64,000 nt of DNA from Flavobacteriaceae bacterium CG2_30_34_30 (GTDB lineage: Bacteria; Bacteroidota; Bacteroidia; Flavobacteriales; Flavobacteriaceae): contig MNYN01000041.1 of NCBI GenBank assembly GCA_001873105.1, positions 1-64,000 of the forward strand. The letters run 5' to 3'. Numbering within the stretch: position 1 is the stretch's first letter; every line of letters starts with the position of its first letter. This document shows positions 34,324-43,585 of this stretch, piece after piece. The position numbers were made by a program, and so were the translations under genes. Below the pieces are notes generated by a model that did not search any database, had not been told where the DNA came from, and saw only the letters and a list, made by a program, of their open reading frames with translations.

Positions 34324-36447
34324 TTAATAGAAATTTGCTCTTCTATCTTCAATTGTTGCTTTATTTTTTAGAGCATTAAATACATTTGCATTAACCTGTG
34401 CTGCTCGTTTTGAGTTTATTTGATTGAAATAAGCTGTATAATTATCGGTTTTAGGAGCATCATTGCGAGCTAGAACTTTAATTTTATACACCCCATTTTT
34501 GCCTTCAATAAGTGTTGAGGTTGCTCCTTCTTTTAATCCGAATGCCGTGCCAACAACTTTTGGTTCTGTGCCGGCATCAGCAAGTGTTGGCGCTTTCATC
34601 GTGATAGCATTTGCTCTTTTTACCTGAACATTTTTTTCTTGCGCTATTTCTTCTAAAGAAGAACCTTTAATACTTTCCATTATTTTTTTGGCTTTTTTCT
34701 CATTTCTAAGAATTGGCGTAATAGAAATGGAAGCATCAGCGGCACTCATTAAACCTTTTTCACTTTTATTAGTTAGTTGTACAATAGCATATCCATTATT
34801 TACATTAAATCTTTTTACTTCTCCTACTTTGCTTTCTTTTCCAAAAGCCCACGTTACAATGGAACGATTGTTGCCTATCCCAGGAATATTTTCTTCTAAT
34901 TCGCCTATTTTATATACAGGTCTTACATCGTATTCAGATTCTTTTGCAACCTTTAAAAAATCGGATGAGGCTGCATTAGATTCAAATTTAGTAGCATCGA
35001 CAAATATTTTATTAACGGTTTCTTCTGATGGTACAATGGCTTTAGTTATATTACCTACTTTTATTGCTTTTTGAATATTTTTTTGATCTTCAATAGAAAT
35101 AACGTGGTAACCAAAATCTGTTTCTACTACACTTTTGTCGCCTTTTTTGTTGTTAAAAATATAGGTGTCAAAAGCCTCTATAGTTGACCCTGGGGTTAAA
35201 TAACCAAGGTCTCCTTTGTTTTCTTTTGCGCTTGGATCGTCTGAAAATTGAGTTACTAATGCTTCAAATTTACTACTGTCCTTAGAAAGTGTATTAAGCA
35301 AACTGTCTGCAAGGGTTTTCGCTTGTTCTTTAGTTCTTTTGGTAGTTTCAGAGGCAGATGGTAATCCTTCCCAAGTTATAAGAATGTGTTTGGCTTGAAC
35401 GGAATCAGCAAGTTGTCTTATATCTAAAACTTTAGCAAGATTATAACTATTTTCTAATTTGTAGGGGCCGTAAATTTCACCTTTATTCATAGCAAAAATA
35501 GTGTCAGCAATAGCTGCCGGTAAATCTTTTTTAAACCACCATCTATCTTGAAATTTTCCTTCTGAATTTTGACTTATAAAAGCAATATCATCGTCAGTTT
35601 CTTTAAAACCGGGTAAGGTATCGTTTTGTTTAGAAATGCTGTTGTACTCAATTTTTTGAGATAACAAAGAGGTTATTTCTTCTTTTACAGCTTCTTCATC
35701 ATTGGCTGAAGGGTCTTCAGCAAAAAGCACATATTGAATATCTACGGAGGCTTCTGTTTTATATTGTTTTGCATTTTTCTTGATGTATTCAGTAATATCA
35801 CTGTTGGTTACGGTAATTTCACTGTCCGGAATGCTAGTGTATGGTATTTGAACAAATTCAACATCCACTTTATCGTTTTCCATTTTATATTCTAATTCAG
35901 CTTCTGCAATTGTCGCTCCTATACCGGCTTTAATGAGATTATAATAGGTTTGCTCCATTGCATTTTGCGTAACTGATTTTTCGAATTCAATAAATTGCGC
36001 ATAAAGTGTTGGATTGTTAGCTTTTACATCGGCAATATATTCTTGTAGCTTGTTGTTGTCAAAAACACCTGCTTCATTTAAGAAAGCTTGGTTGCCTGCA
36101 AGGTTTTGGGCTAAAGCGTTTCTTAATTGGTCAGCACCTATAACTAATCCTAATTCTTCAAACTGTTCTGATAAAAGTGCTTTACGAAGTTCATTGTTCC
36201 AAACCATATTCATAGCTTGGGCATTGGTAGCATTTGGACCTAAATTTCTTAATGCATCATCCACTTTTCTTGCAAAATCCTCTCTTGGGATGTCTGTATC
36301 GTTAATTGTAGCTATGATATTTAACGATTTTTGAGAGGTAAAGCCACCGTTTTGAATAACGTCTGCTAGCACAAAAGAGAATAGCGCAAGGGCTATTATG
36401 ATAATTAGAAAAATAGATTGTTTTCTTATTTTATTTAATACTGCCAT
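34324..36447 (-). CDS. PpiD-like membrane-anchored peptidyl-prolyl isomerase/chaperone
   Basis: Protein of 707 residues anchored by one N-terminal helix (about 10-30, SIFLIIIIALALFSFVLADVI). A SurA_N/PpiD-type chaperone region (about 40-280) is followed by a parvulin rotamase domain (about 345-455: QAKHILITWEG, FSDDPSAKENKGDLGYLTPGS, TDFGYHVI) and a C-terminal domain. It is predicted to help fold secreted and outer-membrane proteins at the periplasmic face. It is the most downstream gene of a long minus-strand run starting at coaX. The gap of about 90 bases after the CNNM gene may contain its own promoter. Confidence 0.92.
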   Translation of the reverse strand: MAVLNKIRKQSIFLIIIIALALFSFVLADVIQNGGFTSQKSLNIIATINDTDIPREDFARKVDDALRNLGPNATNAQAMNMVWNNELRKALLSEQFEELGLVIGADQLRNALAQNLAGNQAFLNEAGVFDNNKLQEYIADVKANNPTLYAQFIEFEKSVTQNAMEQTYYNLIKAGIGATIAEAELEYKMENDKVDVEFVQIPYTSIPDSEITVTNSDITEYIKKNAKQYKTEASVDIQYVLFAEDPSANDEEAVKEEITSLLSQKIEYNSISKQNDTLPGFKETDDDIAFISQNSEGKFQDRWWFKKDLPAAIADTIFAMNKGEIYGPYKLENSYNLAKVLDIRQLADSVQAKHILITWEGLPSASETTKRTKEQAKTLADSLLNTLSKDSSKFEALVTQFSDDPSAKENKGDLGYLTPGSTIEAFDTYIFNNKKGDKSVVETDFGYHVISIEDQKNIQKAIKVGNITKAIVPSEETVNKIFVDATKFESNAASSDFLKVAKESEYDVRPVYKIGELEENIPGIGNNRSIVTWAFGKESKVGEVKRFNVNNGYAIVQLTNKSEKGLMSAADASISITPILRNEKKAKKIMESIKGSSLEEIAQEKNVQVKRANAITMKAPTLADAGTEPKVVGTAFGLKEGATSTLIEGKNGVYKIKVLARNDAPKTDNYTAYFNQINSKRAAQVNANVFNALKNKATIEDRRANFY

Positions 36448-36535
36448 TTGTCTTTAAATTTATAGGGGGCGAAAATACCAATTTTGAACAACTTATGAAA
36501 AGGATATGAGGTAAATTTTCATAAAAATGAAAATA

Positions 36536-37807
36536 TTATTTTTCAGAAGTAATTTCTAACTCTACTAACTCAATTTTTGTATTAGAAACTTCTAGTATTT
36601 TAAAGTTAAATTGCTCTATTTCAACTATTTCGTTTTTATTAGGAATTTCTTCGGCAAAATATACAATCATGCCACCTAAGGTTTCATAGTTTTCGTTTTC
36701 CGGCAGATTTAACTTATAGTTTTCGTTTAAATAATCTACTTCAAGCCGAGCTGAAAATTTATAAAGGGTATCTGAAAATTTTTCTTCAATCAATTCTGTG
36801 ATGTCGTGCTCATCTTCAATTTCACCAAAAAGTTCTTCAATGATATCCTCAATGGTCATCATTCCGGATGTTCCTCCATATTCATCAAGGATAATTGCGA
36901 TACTCTCTCTTTTTTTAATTAAAATATTTAAACTGTCCTTAACTAACATAGTTTCTGGAACAAAAACAACAGGAATTAGAATTTCTTTTAAAGATTCGGG
37001 TTTTTTGAAGAGTTCAAAAGCGTGAACATAGCCAATAATATCGTCAATGTTTTCTTTGTAAACTAATATTTTTGAATATCCCGTTTCAGAAAATAACTTT
37101 ACTAAGTCTTTTGGGGTTGTATTTATGTCAACAGCAACAATCTCGGTTCTTGGTATCATTACTTCTCGGGCTTTTACTTCCGAAAAATCTAACGCATTTT
37201 GAAATATTTGTATTTCAGAATCGACTGTATCTTCCTCTCTTACTGATTCCATTTGTTCAGAGATATAATTTCCTAATTCTACTTTTGAAAAACTTAGCTG
37301 AAGAGAATCGCCTTGGGTTTTAAATATTTTTTTTAAAATAACATCAGAAATCCAAATAATGAATTCAGAAATAAAAGAAAAGGTTACATAAAAAATATAT
37401 GCCGGAATAGCAAAAAACTTTAAAAGGCTGTTTGCATATACTTGAAAAAACACTTTTGGTAAAAACTCAGCTGTTAAAAGAATTACTAAAGTGGAAATAA
37501 TGGTTTGAAGGAGTAAAATTTTAATGGGTAATACTGAGAAAGCTAAATATTGTGAAAAAAGCATATGAGAAAGAAGATCTCCCATCATAAATCCATATAT
37601 AACAAGCGCTATATTGTTACCAACTAGCATCGTTGCAATAAATTTTGAAGGTCTTTTTGTTAGTCTTTTAAGGATAGTAGCTAAAAAACTATTTTGCTTT
37701 TTTTCAATTTCTATGTGGATTTTATTGGCAGAAACAAATGCAATCTCCATTCCGGAAAAGAATGCAGAAAGTACAAGCATTAAGAGAATAACAAAATAGT
37801 GCTCCAT
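36536..37807 (-). CDS. CNNM/CorC-HlyC family protein (DUF21-CBS-CorC)
   Basis: Integral-membrane protein of 423 residues. The CNNM (DUF21) membrane domain (about 1-190) has FFSGMEIAFVSANKIHIE and four hydrophobic stretches. A pair of CBS domains (about 200-330) includes REVMIPRTEIVAVD and YGGTSGMMTIEDIIEELFGEIEDEHD. The CorC_HlyC domain is at about 340-420. Family members are Mg2+ or other divalent cation exporters/regulators; the GldE gliding accessory protein of Flavobacterium has the same architecture. No gldD-type partner is next to it here, so GldE is not assigned. Confidence 0.9.
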   Translation of the reverse strand: MEHYFVILLMLVLSAFFSGMEIAFVSANKIHIEIEKKQNSFLATILKRLTKRPSKFIATMLVGNNIALVIYGFMMGDLLSHMLFSQYLAFSVLPIKILLLQTIISTLVILLTAEFLPKVFFQVYANSLLKFFAIPAYIFYVTFSFISEFIIWISDVILKKIFKTQGDSLQLSFSKVELGNYISEQMESVREEDTVDSEIQIFQNALDFSEVKAREVMIPRTEIVAVDINTTPKDLVKLFSETGYSKILVYKENIDDIIGYVHAFELFKKPESLKEILIPVVFVPETMLVKDSLNILIKKRESIAIILDEYGGTSGMMTIEDIIEELFGEIEDEHDITELIEEKFSDTLYKFSARLEVDYLNENYKLNLPENENYETLGGMIVYFAEEIPNKNEIVEIEQFNFKILEVSNTKIELVELEITSEK

Positions 37808-37813
37808 TATTTA

Positions 37814-38008
37814 TTATTGCTGGCTTTTTTCCAATTTTTTTCTAAAATTTCGTTTAAAGAAAAACATTAATATAGATACAACGGCAAAAAATATAAATAA
37901 ATACGCTCTATTTTTGTCCGAATTCCAACTGGAAATTACTGCGAAGATAGACAATACAAATACTACTAAATAGGCATATTCAAATATTTTATATACTGTT
38001 TTGTTCAT
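37814..38008 (-). CDS. Small two-helix membrane protein, unknown
   Basis: Protein of 64 residues with two hydrophobic stretches (about 11-26 YLVVFVLSIFAVISSW and 33-49 AYLFIFFAVVSILMFFF), ending in a basic tail. It lies between lptC and the CNNM gene with 6 bases to the latter and about 46 bases from lptC, on the same strand, which supports it as a real gene. I do not recognise a characterised family. Confidence 0.7.
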   Translation of the reverse strand: MNKTVYKIFEYAYLVVFVLSIFAVISSWNSDKNRAYLFIFFAVVSILMFFFKRNFRKKLEKSQQ

Positions 38009-38054
38009 TTTTCTATTTATTTTTAAAAATAAAGATTAAAGAATTACTGATTAG

Positions 38055-38642
38055 TTACTGCTCTGTTTCGGGTTTGCTTTCTAATTTGGTTTTATCTACA
38101 AACTGAACACCTACATTTTTTCTGGATAGAAAGTTATTAAATTCTTCATTAGAATCAAAACGACCCCCATCGTTATAGGAACCGTCCTTAAATTTAATTT
38201 TGTATGGTTGGTCTGTAAAAATCCATTTATTTTTTTGATCCCAGTACATTTGTTGTGCATGAAGTATTACGCTATCACTCGTAATTAAAACTACATTTCC
38301 TCTTAAGTCAATCAAACCAGTTTTATTATAGTTTATGCCGTAATCTGCTGTTACCGTCGTTTTTTTACCGGTGTCTTTCCAAAATTGTACTTCTAAGCCT
38401 TCTGGAAATTCAGAGAACGAAAAAGTATAGTTAGAAAAATCCAATAATTTTGTGGTGATTAAATTAGCAACCAGCCTTCCGGAATCTGTGTATTTTAAAT
38501 TAATACCTTTTCCTTCGGTAACAGGTCCCAAATCTGCAGTGTTTAGCTGTTTAATTTTTTGATAATTTCCTTCACAAGCAAAAAGCGTTATGGCTATAAA
38601 AATAGCCATAACGCTTTTATTTGTTATGTTATATAATTTCAT
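38055..38642 (-). CDS. lptC: LPS export ABC transporter periplasmic component LptC
   Basis: Component of the Lpt bridge that takes lipopolysaccharide from the inner-membrane LptB2FG complex to LptA. It is 195 residues. An N-terminal hydrophobic segment ends in LFACEGN, which resembles a lipobox (Cys about 23) and is common in Bacteroidota LptC. The following beta-jellyroll shows strands such as NLKYTDSGRLVANL, FWKDTGKKTTVTADYGINYNKT and DLRGNVVLITSDSVILHAQQMYW, the usual OstA-like pattern. It is separated by one base from the upstream TPR gene. Confidence 0.88.
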   Translation of the reverse strand: MKLYNITNKSVMAIFIAITLFACEGNYQKIKQLNTADLGPVTEGKGINLKYTDSGRLVANLITTKLLDFSNYTFSFSEFPEGLEVQFWKDTGKKTTVTADYGINYNKTGLIDLRGNVVLITSDSVILHAQQMYWDQKNKWIFTDQPYKIKFKDGSYNDGGRFDSNEEFNNFLSRKNVGVQFVDKTKLESKPETEQ

Positions 38643-38643
38643 T

Positions 38644-40017
38644 CTATAAGTTTGGCACTCTTACACTACCACCAACCCAACAGTTGAATGTAACTGTTTT
38701 ACCTTGCATCCCTTCGCTAAAAATATCACTTTTGGAAGGTGCTCTTTCGGTATAGCTATGTGCGGCAGCATTTGCATTATTAGCTACAGATGGGTCAACA
38801 CGCGCCGCAGTTCTAGCTAAATCGGCTGCTAACCAGTTAATTGCTCTTTTCTCAAATACTGTTTCACCGCAACTGTTTGAACTTGCAGCTATCATGTTTG
38901 CTATTTGTAAATACGCTCTACCAAACGAAGGTTTTGCATCAATGGCTTTTCTATAAAATGCTCTTGCTTGACTTGAATTTCCTCCTTTTCTATAGTTTTC
39001 AGCAATTTTGTAATAGGTGTTTGCTTTTCTAGAATTGTCAGTTTCTAACTCGGCAGATTGATTAAAATATTGTAAAGCTAATTTAGATTTTCCATCTGCT
39101 TCTGCTTGTAATCCTAAAGAGTATGCAGATCTTGCTGAAGGCTCTAAATCGTGTAATGCCTGAGATACTTTAAAAAACAATGGATCTTCGGTACATTCTT
39201 TTTCTGAAAGTCTAATATTAACCCCTCTTAACCAATCCACATCGGATTTTCTTTCTTCAAAATCTTTGTTGTATAGAGGTATTAAATTAGTACAGTCAGC
39301 AAGAATTCCCAATTTCCCATTTACACTCTCTTTTACTTGCGCATAAGCTCTTAGGTTTATTTCTCCATTTTTAAGAAGTTTTTCTTCCGCTTGTTGTAAG
39401 TCTTCCCCTGCATCTTGTCTTTCAATTAGAGGAGTAATTTTTGAGGCTAGTGCATTTTCTTCTGCTTCAATTTTACCAATCAATTCATCATAAAGGTCAA
39501 ATACGTCTTGTATTTTTTTTGTGCCCACTTCTTGTAAATCTACTGCTAAGGAAAAATAAGTATATAGTGCTTTAGGACTTGTAAAATTTTCTTTGTCTTT
39601 GGTATAAGCATTTTCAAAAGCCTGAAATTGTTCTTGAGCAGTGCCTATTTGGTTATCAAACATCACTTGAGCAAAGTCTGCAAGCATAGCACCTTCCTTT
39701 TTACTGTTAGGGAAGTATTGTAATCGTTCTCTGCTTATTTTTTTATATTCATTAAATTCCTTCATTTTATCTGCTTCGCTTGCTTTTTCAATTCTGTCCA
39801 TATAAAGTCTCTCTCCGTATTGGTAGATACTTAGGTGAAAGGATGGGCAATCTCTGCGTAGTTCTTCTAAGTAAGGGAGTGCATTACTATAGTTTTCAAT
39901 TTTTGCTGATTCAGCAAATAAAGAAAGTGTAGTAGCGCAATCTTCATTAAGATTTGCATCATTTGCTTGGGCAGTGAATAGAATGCCTAAAAGGAATAAT
40001 GTGGCTTTAAGTTTCAT
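38644..40017 (-). CDS. Secreted TPR-repeat protein
   Basis: Protein of 457 residues from the ATG at 40017 (MKLKATLFLLGILFTAQAND), chosen because it gives a proper signal peptide; a longer frame to 40068 would overlap the neighbour. Helical throughout, with TPR-like units clearest near residues 285-370 (SAYSLGLQAEADGKSKLALQYF, ANTYYKIAENYRKGGNSSQARAFY, AYLQIANMIAASS). The Cys near 25, Cys in RRDC and SSNSC could form disulfides. It lies between an outer-membrane barrel gene and lptC. A role as periplasmic scaffold in envelope assembly is inference only. Confidence 0.85.
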   Translation of the reverse strand: MKLKATLFLLGILFTAQANDANLNEDCATTLSLFAESAKIENYSNALPYLEELRRDCPSFHLSIYQYGERLYMDRIEKASEADKMKEFNEYKKISRERLQYFPNSKKEGAMLADFAQVMFDNQIGTAQEQFQAFENAYTKDKENFTSPKALYTYFSLAVDLQEVGTKKIQDVFDLYDELIGKIEAEENALASKITPLIERQDAGEDLQQAEEKLLKNGEINLRAYAQVKESVNGKLGILADCTNLIPLYNKDFEERKSDVDWLRGVNIRLSEKECTEDPLFFKVSQALHDLEPSARSAYSLGLQAEADGKSKLALQYFNQSAELETDNSRKANTYYKIAENYRKGGNSSQARAFYRKAIDAKPSFGRAYLQIANMIAASSNSCGETVFEKRAINWLAADLARTAARVDPSVANNANAAAHSYTERAPSKSDIFSEGMQGKTVTFNCWVGGSVRVPNL

Positions 40018-40040
40018 TTGTAATTGTTTTTCTATTATTA

Positions 40041-41285
40041 TTAATCGTATAAAGTTTTTATAAACCATTTATCATTAAGCGATAAACTTATAAAGGTGTT
40101 GAAAAAATTTTCTTGAACTAATCCTGCATTAACGGTTCCTCTTTTTCCAATTTCAAAACCGACATTTACATTTGAGAATAATTTTCCAACTGGTAGTCCT
40201 ACTCCAAAAGATATGCCAAACTCATTTATGTCCTCGCCATTGATAACTAAACCTGTGTCTTCATAACGCATTCCGGCACGATAAGTAACTCTTTTCCAGT
40301 AGGATGATATGGAATTCGAGGTAGGAACAAAAAAACCTCCTAATTTATATCTAGAAGCATCAGAAAATTCTACATTGTCTAAGGTGAAGGTTCTATTATT
40401 AAAATTACTGGTTTTTTGACTGGTATATTCAGCGCCTACAAACCAATTTCTTGTCTTGCCTATACCAAGCCCAAAGGTAAATTGGGATGGAAAAGTTAGC
40501 TTTGAATTTGCCACATCCACATCTCTAATATCTACATCCACTTGCAGGTTAGGATTCGGAATAAAAACACTTGCAAATTGTCTAAAGTTTTGAGACTCTA
40601 ATTTGGTTTCCGGAGTGTAAACAATAGATGTAAATAAATTCAAATTTGTAAAAACTTTTTCTATATACGTTGCTCCAAGATTAAAGCTAAACCCAGATAA
40701 ATTAGAACGGTTAGACTCTCTGGAAGCAAAATCTAATCCCTCTTGCGATAGTAATGTGGTGTTTTGAATATTCCCAAAATTATAGTTGGCATCTACTCCA
40801 ATGCTTAATTTTGGAGTAACTTGATATCCTCCGGCAAGAAAAACTTTGTTCATGCCTCCTTTCCCTGAATTTTGTACTAAAGTTGTCCCTGATAGGTTTT
40901 CTAGATCATAGCCAACTGCTGTAAGAGGTAGAACGCCAAAGCTTAAACCCAACTTATTTCCAACAGGTATTCCTAGTGCAAGATAGTTGATAGAAGTAGA
41001 AGATGTTTTTCCGGTTTCGGTTTGGGTTTTTTGGTTCACTAATTTGTGACTTCCTCCTACAGAAAAAGCTACCAATTTTAAAGAGGCTAACCCGGAAGGA
41101 TTTTGCAAATTCAGGTGAATACTGTCTGAGTAAATACTTATTCCACCCATCAACCTGTTTTCAACAGTGCCTCTAAAATTTAAAGACCCAATGCCAAAAA
41201 AAGAATAGGGAGACGAAGTGGCTTCTTGTGCAGAGGTAATGGCAGTAACCAATACCAATGTTATTACTAAAAATTTTCTTATCAT
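40041..41285 (-). CDS. Outer-membrane beta-barrel protein (FadL/porin-like)
   Basis: Protein of 414 residues with a signal peptide (MIRKFLVITLVLVTAITSAQ). Alternating amphipathic strands fill the sequence, and it ends in an aromatic strand typical of barrels. N-terminal PYSFFGIGSL, RLMGGISIYSDSIHLNLQNPSGLASL is a pattern seen in flavobacterial FadL-fold proteins. The start overlaps the coaX stop by 4 bases (ATGA), so the two are translationally coupled. Transport substrate unknown; hydrophobic compounds are a possibility by fold alone. Confidence 0.82.
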   Translation of the reverse strand: MIRKFLVITLVLVTAITSAQEATSSPYSFFGIGSLNFRGTVENRLMGGISIYSDSIHLNLQNPSGLASLKLVAFSVGGSHKLVNQKTQTETGKTSSTSINYLALGIPVGNKLGLSFGVLPLTAVGYDLENLSGTTLVQNSGKGGMNKVFLAGGYQVTPKLSIGVDANYNFGNIQNTTLLSQEGLDFASRESNRSNLSGFSFNLGATYIEKVFTNLNLFTSIVYTPETKLESQNFRQFASVFIPNPNLQVDVDIRDVDVANSKLTFPSQFTFGLGIGKTRNWFVGAEYTSQKTSNFNNRTFTLDNVEFSDASRYKLGGFFVPTSNSISSYWKRVTYRAGMRYEDTGLVINGEDINEFGISFGVGLPVGKLFSNVNVGFEIGKRGTVNAGLVQENFFNTFISLSLNDKWFIKTLYD

Positions 41286-42013
41286 GTATCTTGATTGTAT
41301 TCCAGCAAATAATTTAAACCTTCTAGAAGGAAATTTGAATTGGCAAATATGCTATTTTTTAAACTATCTCGCAAAAAATGCGCATTGCCTCCTGTTAAAA
41401 TAACTGTTAAATCTTTAAAATCTTCTTTATAACGATTAATTACGCCATCTATTTCAAAAGAAACCCCAAACATAACTCCTGAATGTATAGAAGTAGCGGT
41501 TGAATTTCCTAGAATTGTTTTGGGTATATTCGCATTCAGCAATGGTAACTTTTCTGTAAAAGTATGCAGAGCTTTATACCTCATATCTATTCCCGGAGAA
41601 ATGGCACCACCCATAAAATTTGCATTTAAATCAACAAAATCGTAGGTTATACAAGTTCCCACATCAATAATTAAAACATTTTTTTTAGGAAATAAATGAC
41701 ATGCTGCACTTGCTAAAGCCATACGATCAATACCTAAAGTTATAGGCGTGGTGTATTTATTAATATATGGTACTTTTGAATCTGAAGAAAGGACATAGAG
41801 TTTAAATAATTTTTTTAGTCTTTCTACATTTTTTATTGGAAAAGACCCCACAATTCCAACGATAGCCTTGTTTATATATGGGTATTCTGCTGCTATTTTT
41901 TTCAAATTTTTTTTAAAATCTGAATTTATCGAAATTTCTTTATGCACCAAAATATTGTCCTGAAAAACGGCAAACTTTACCAAAGTATTTCCAACGTCAA
42001 CTATTAAGTTCAT
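41282..42013 (-). CDS. coaX: Type III pantothenate kinase
   Basis: Phosphorylates pantothenate, first step of CoA synthesis; cytosolic, ASKHA fold, not feedback-inhibited by CoA. It is 243 residues from the ATG at 42013 (MNLIVDVGNTLVKFAVF); the in-frame extension upstream lies in the promoter region and is rejected. Motifs: DVGNT at 6-10, GIDRMALASAACH (about 99) and IDVGTCITYDFVD (about 118), with Asp as catalytic base. A good promoter lies just upstream (42032-42061). It is the first gene of the minus-strand operon leading to lptC. Confidence 0.95.
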   Translation of the reverse strand: MNLIVDVGNTLVKFAVFQDNILVHKEISINSDFKKNLKKIAAEYPYINKAIVGIVGSFPIKNVERLKKLFKLYVLSSDSKVPYINKYTTPITLGIDRMALASAACHLFPKKNVLIIDVGTCITYDFVDLNANFMGGAISPGIDMRYKALHTFTEKLPLLNANIPKTILGNSTATSIHSGVMFGVSFEIDGVINRYKEDFKDLTVILTGGNAHFLRDSLKNSIFANSNFLLEGLNYLLEYNQDT

Positions 42014-42031
42014 TATGAAATGAATAAGCGG

Positions 42032-42061
42032 CAAAAATACAATTTGAATTTATAATTACAA
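42032..42061 (-). promoter_or_regulatory. Strong Bacteroidetes-type promoter for the coaX operon
   Basis: Read on the minus strand: TTG at 42061-42059, a 19-base spacer and TATTTTTG at 42039-42032, a full TAnnTTTG match. The coaX ATG at 42013 follows within 20 bases. It faces away from the tRNA-Phe promoter. Confidence 0.65.
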
Positions 42062-42103
42062 CAAGACAATTAAGAAATAAATCTTTTTTTTTAATTTTAT
42101 GTT

Positions 42104-42132
42104 TTGTTCAAAGCAAAATAGGTTTATATTTG
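42104..42132 (+). promoter_or_regulatory. Strong Bacteroidetes-type promoter for tRNA-Phe
   Basis: TTTTG ending at 42106, an 18-base spacer and TATATTTG at 42125-42132, a perfect TAnnTTTG box. The tRNA starts 59 bases downstream at 42192. Confidence 0.65.
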
Positions 42133-42191
42133 CAGCCGCTTAGGCAATTGACACCTATTATTATTTGTTGCTTAAATCAATTTTAAATAAT

Positions 42192-42264
<73 letters not shown>

Positions 42265-42273
42265 CAAAAAAGT

Positions 42274-42304
42274 CCCCAAAACTATATTTGTTTTGGGGTT
42301 TTTT
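42274..42304 (+). terminator. Intrinsic terminator after tRNA-Phe
   Basis: CCCCAAAAC (42274-42282) pairs with GTTTTGGGG (42290-42298) across a 7-base loop and is followed by six T. It ends the tRNA transcript. Confidence 0.85.
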
Positions 42305-42390
42305 GTTTTTATTAAAACCCAAACCCATTTTTTTCGTAAGTTGTGTAAGGAAATCATCCCTTATTCCGACAAAAGAATTATTTTTAAAAA

Positions 42391-43074
42391 ATGAATTCAA
42401 AAACTGCTGTTTTAATTTTTGCAAACTCCTCCAAAGTGGAAAGGAAATTTAAATCCTTTGCAAAAGGCAATGCGCTTATTGATGAATTAAATAAGAACAC
42501 CCTTAAGACAGTAAAAAAAACAAAACTTCCCTATTTTATCTTTACAGAAAAAGAACAAAAAGGAGCTTCCTTCGGCGAACGTTTTACCAATGCATTGCAA
42601 GCCGTTTTTAATGAAGGTTTTAATCGTGTTATAACTATAGGAAATGACACCCCACAACTAAAAAAACAACACCTTTTAAAAGCTGCTGATGCAATTGCCA
42701 ATGCTAATTTTGTTATCGGCCCTTCCTTAGACGGTGGCTTTTACCTAATGGGGTTAACAAAAAAACAATTTGAAAAAGTTGATTTTCTTCATCTCCCTTG
42801 GCAGAAAAATACTTTGGAAAAATCGCTTTCTTTACAAATGACTAATGCTGATGAAGAAATAATTAAACTGAATAGTTTATTAGATGTAGATGCTGATGCT
42901 GATTTAAAAGCATTATTCCAATTTAGAACTAGTATTTCCAAAAAACTTATTGCCTTACTCTCTACTCTATTTCTTCAAAATATATCTATACAATTTTTTT
43001 CAAAATTGCAAGTGCGTTTGCTGTTCAACAGAAACTACTACAACAAGGGTTCTCCAATTATCGTTCTATCTTAA
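42391..43074 (+). CDS. DUF2064 / CofC-like glycosyltransferase-fold protein
   Basis: Protein of 227 residues with the nucleotide-diphospho-sugar transferase fold. Blocks shared with the second copy at 45153: GASFGERFTNALQAVFNEGFNRVITIGNDTP (acidic Asp as metal ligand) and GPSLDGGFYLMGL. It is the first gene of the arsenosugar cluster. In this family the label arsenosugar biosynthesis glycosyltransferase rests on genomic association, not on an assayed reaction. The C-terminal 30 residues (after FQFRT) are less conserved and basic. The ATG at 42391 is the only sensible start. Confidence 0.85.
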   Translation: MNSKTAVLIFANSSKVERKFKSFAKGNALIDELNKNTLKTVKKTKLPYFIFTEKEQKGASFGERFTNALQAVFNEGFNRVITIGNDTPQLKKQHLLKAADAIANANFVIGPSLDGGFYLMGLTKKQFEKVDFLHLPWQKNTLEKSLSLQMTNADEEIIKLNSLLDVDADADLKALFQFRTSISKKLIALLSTLFLQNISIQFFSKLQVRLLFNRNYYNKGSPIIVLS

Positions 43075-43191
43075 ATTTTTCCGGTTTTTTGAATACTTTT
43101 TTTTAAATCCAAACCAATTATTCAAAATCGGATTTTTTTCTATTCTAAATAGATAAAATAGCAACTATAATTTCAACTAACACCACTTACT

Positions 43192-43527
43192 ATGGCAAAT
43201 TCTTATTATGACCCTGCCGACTTGCGCAAATTTGGCGACATTACCGAATGGAGCGAAGAACTTGGAACAAAATTTTTTGATTATTATGGCAAAGTCTTTG
43301 AAGAAGGTGCTCTCACGGCACGCGAAAAATCATTAATAGCTTTGGCTGTAGCGCATACCGAACAATGTCCATATTGTATTGATGCCTACACCAAAGACAC
43401 CTTGCAACGCGGCATCACCAAAGAACAAATGATGGAAGCCATCCATGTGGGTGCTGCCATAAAAAGTGGCGCAACCTTAGTACATGGGGTAATGATGATG
43501 AATAAAGTAAATAAACTAGATGGTTAA
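43192..43527 (+). CDS. Arsenosugar biosynthesis-associated AhpD/CMD peroxidase-like protein
   Basis: Protein of 111 residues with the carboxymuconolactone decarboxylase/AhpD fold. The redox motif is in AVAHTEQCPYCIDAYTKD (Cys59, Cys62, with His55 upstream), the arrangement that reduces hydroperoxides in AhpD. The close match to a subgroup found beside ArsS and ArsM genes is clear from AREKSLIALAVAHTEQCPYC and the length. It could maintain redox state of arsenic intermediates or remove peroxides; the actual substrate is unknown. 58 bases separate it from arsS. Confidence 0.9.
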   Translation: MANSYYDPADLRKFGDITEWSEELGTKFFDYYGKVFEEGALTAREKSLIALAVAHTEQCPYCIDAYTKDTLQRGITKEQMMEAIHVGAAIKSGATLVHGVMMMNKVNKLDG

Positions 43528-43585
43528 TGCTAGAAAATCCCAAATTCAAAGTTTTAATGTTTATTATACCTAATTATATGTAATC

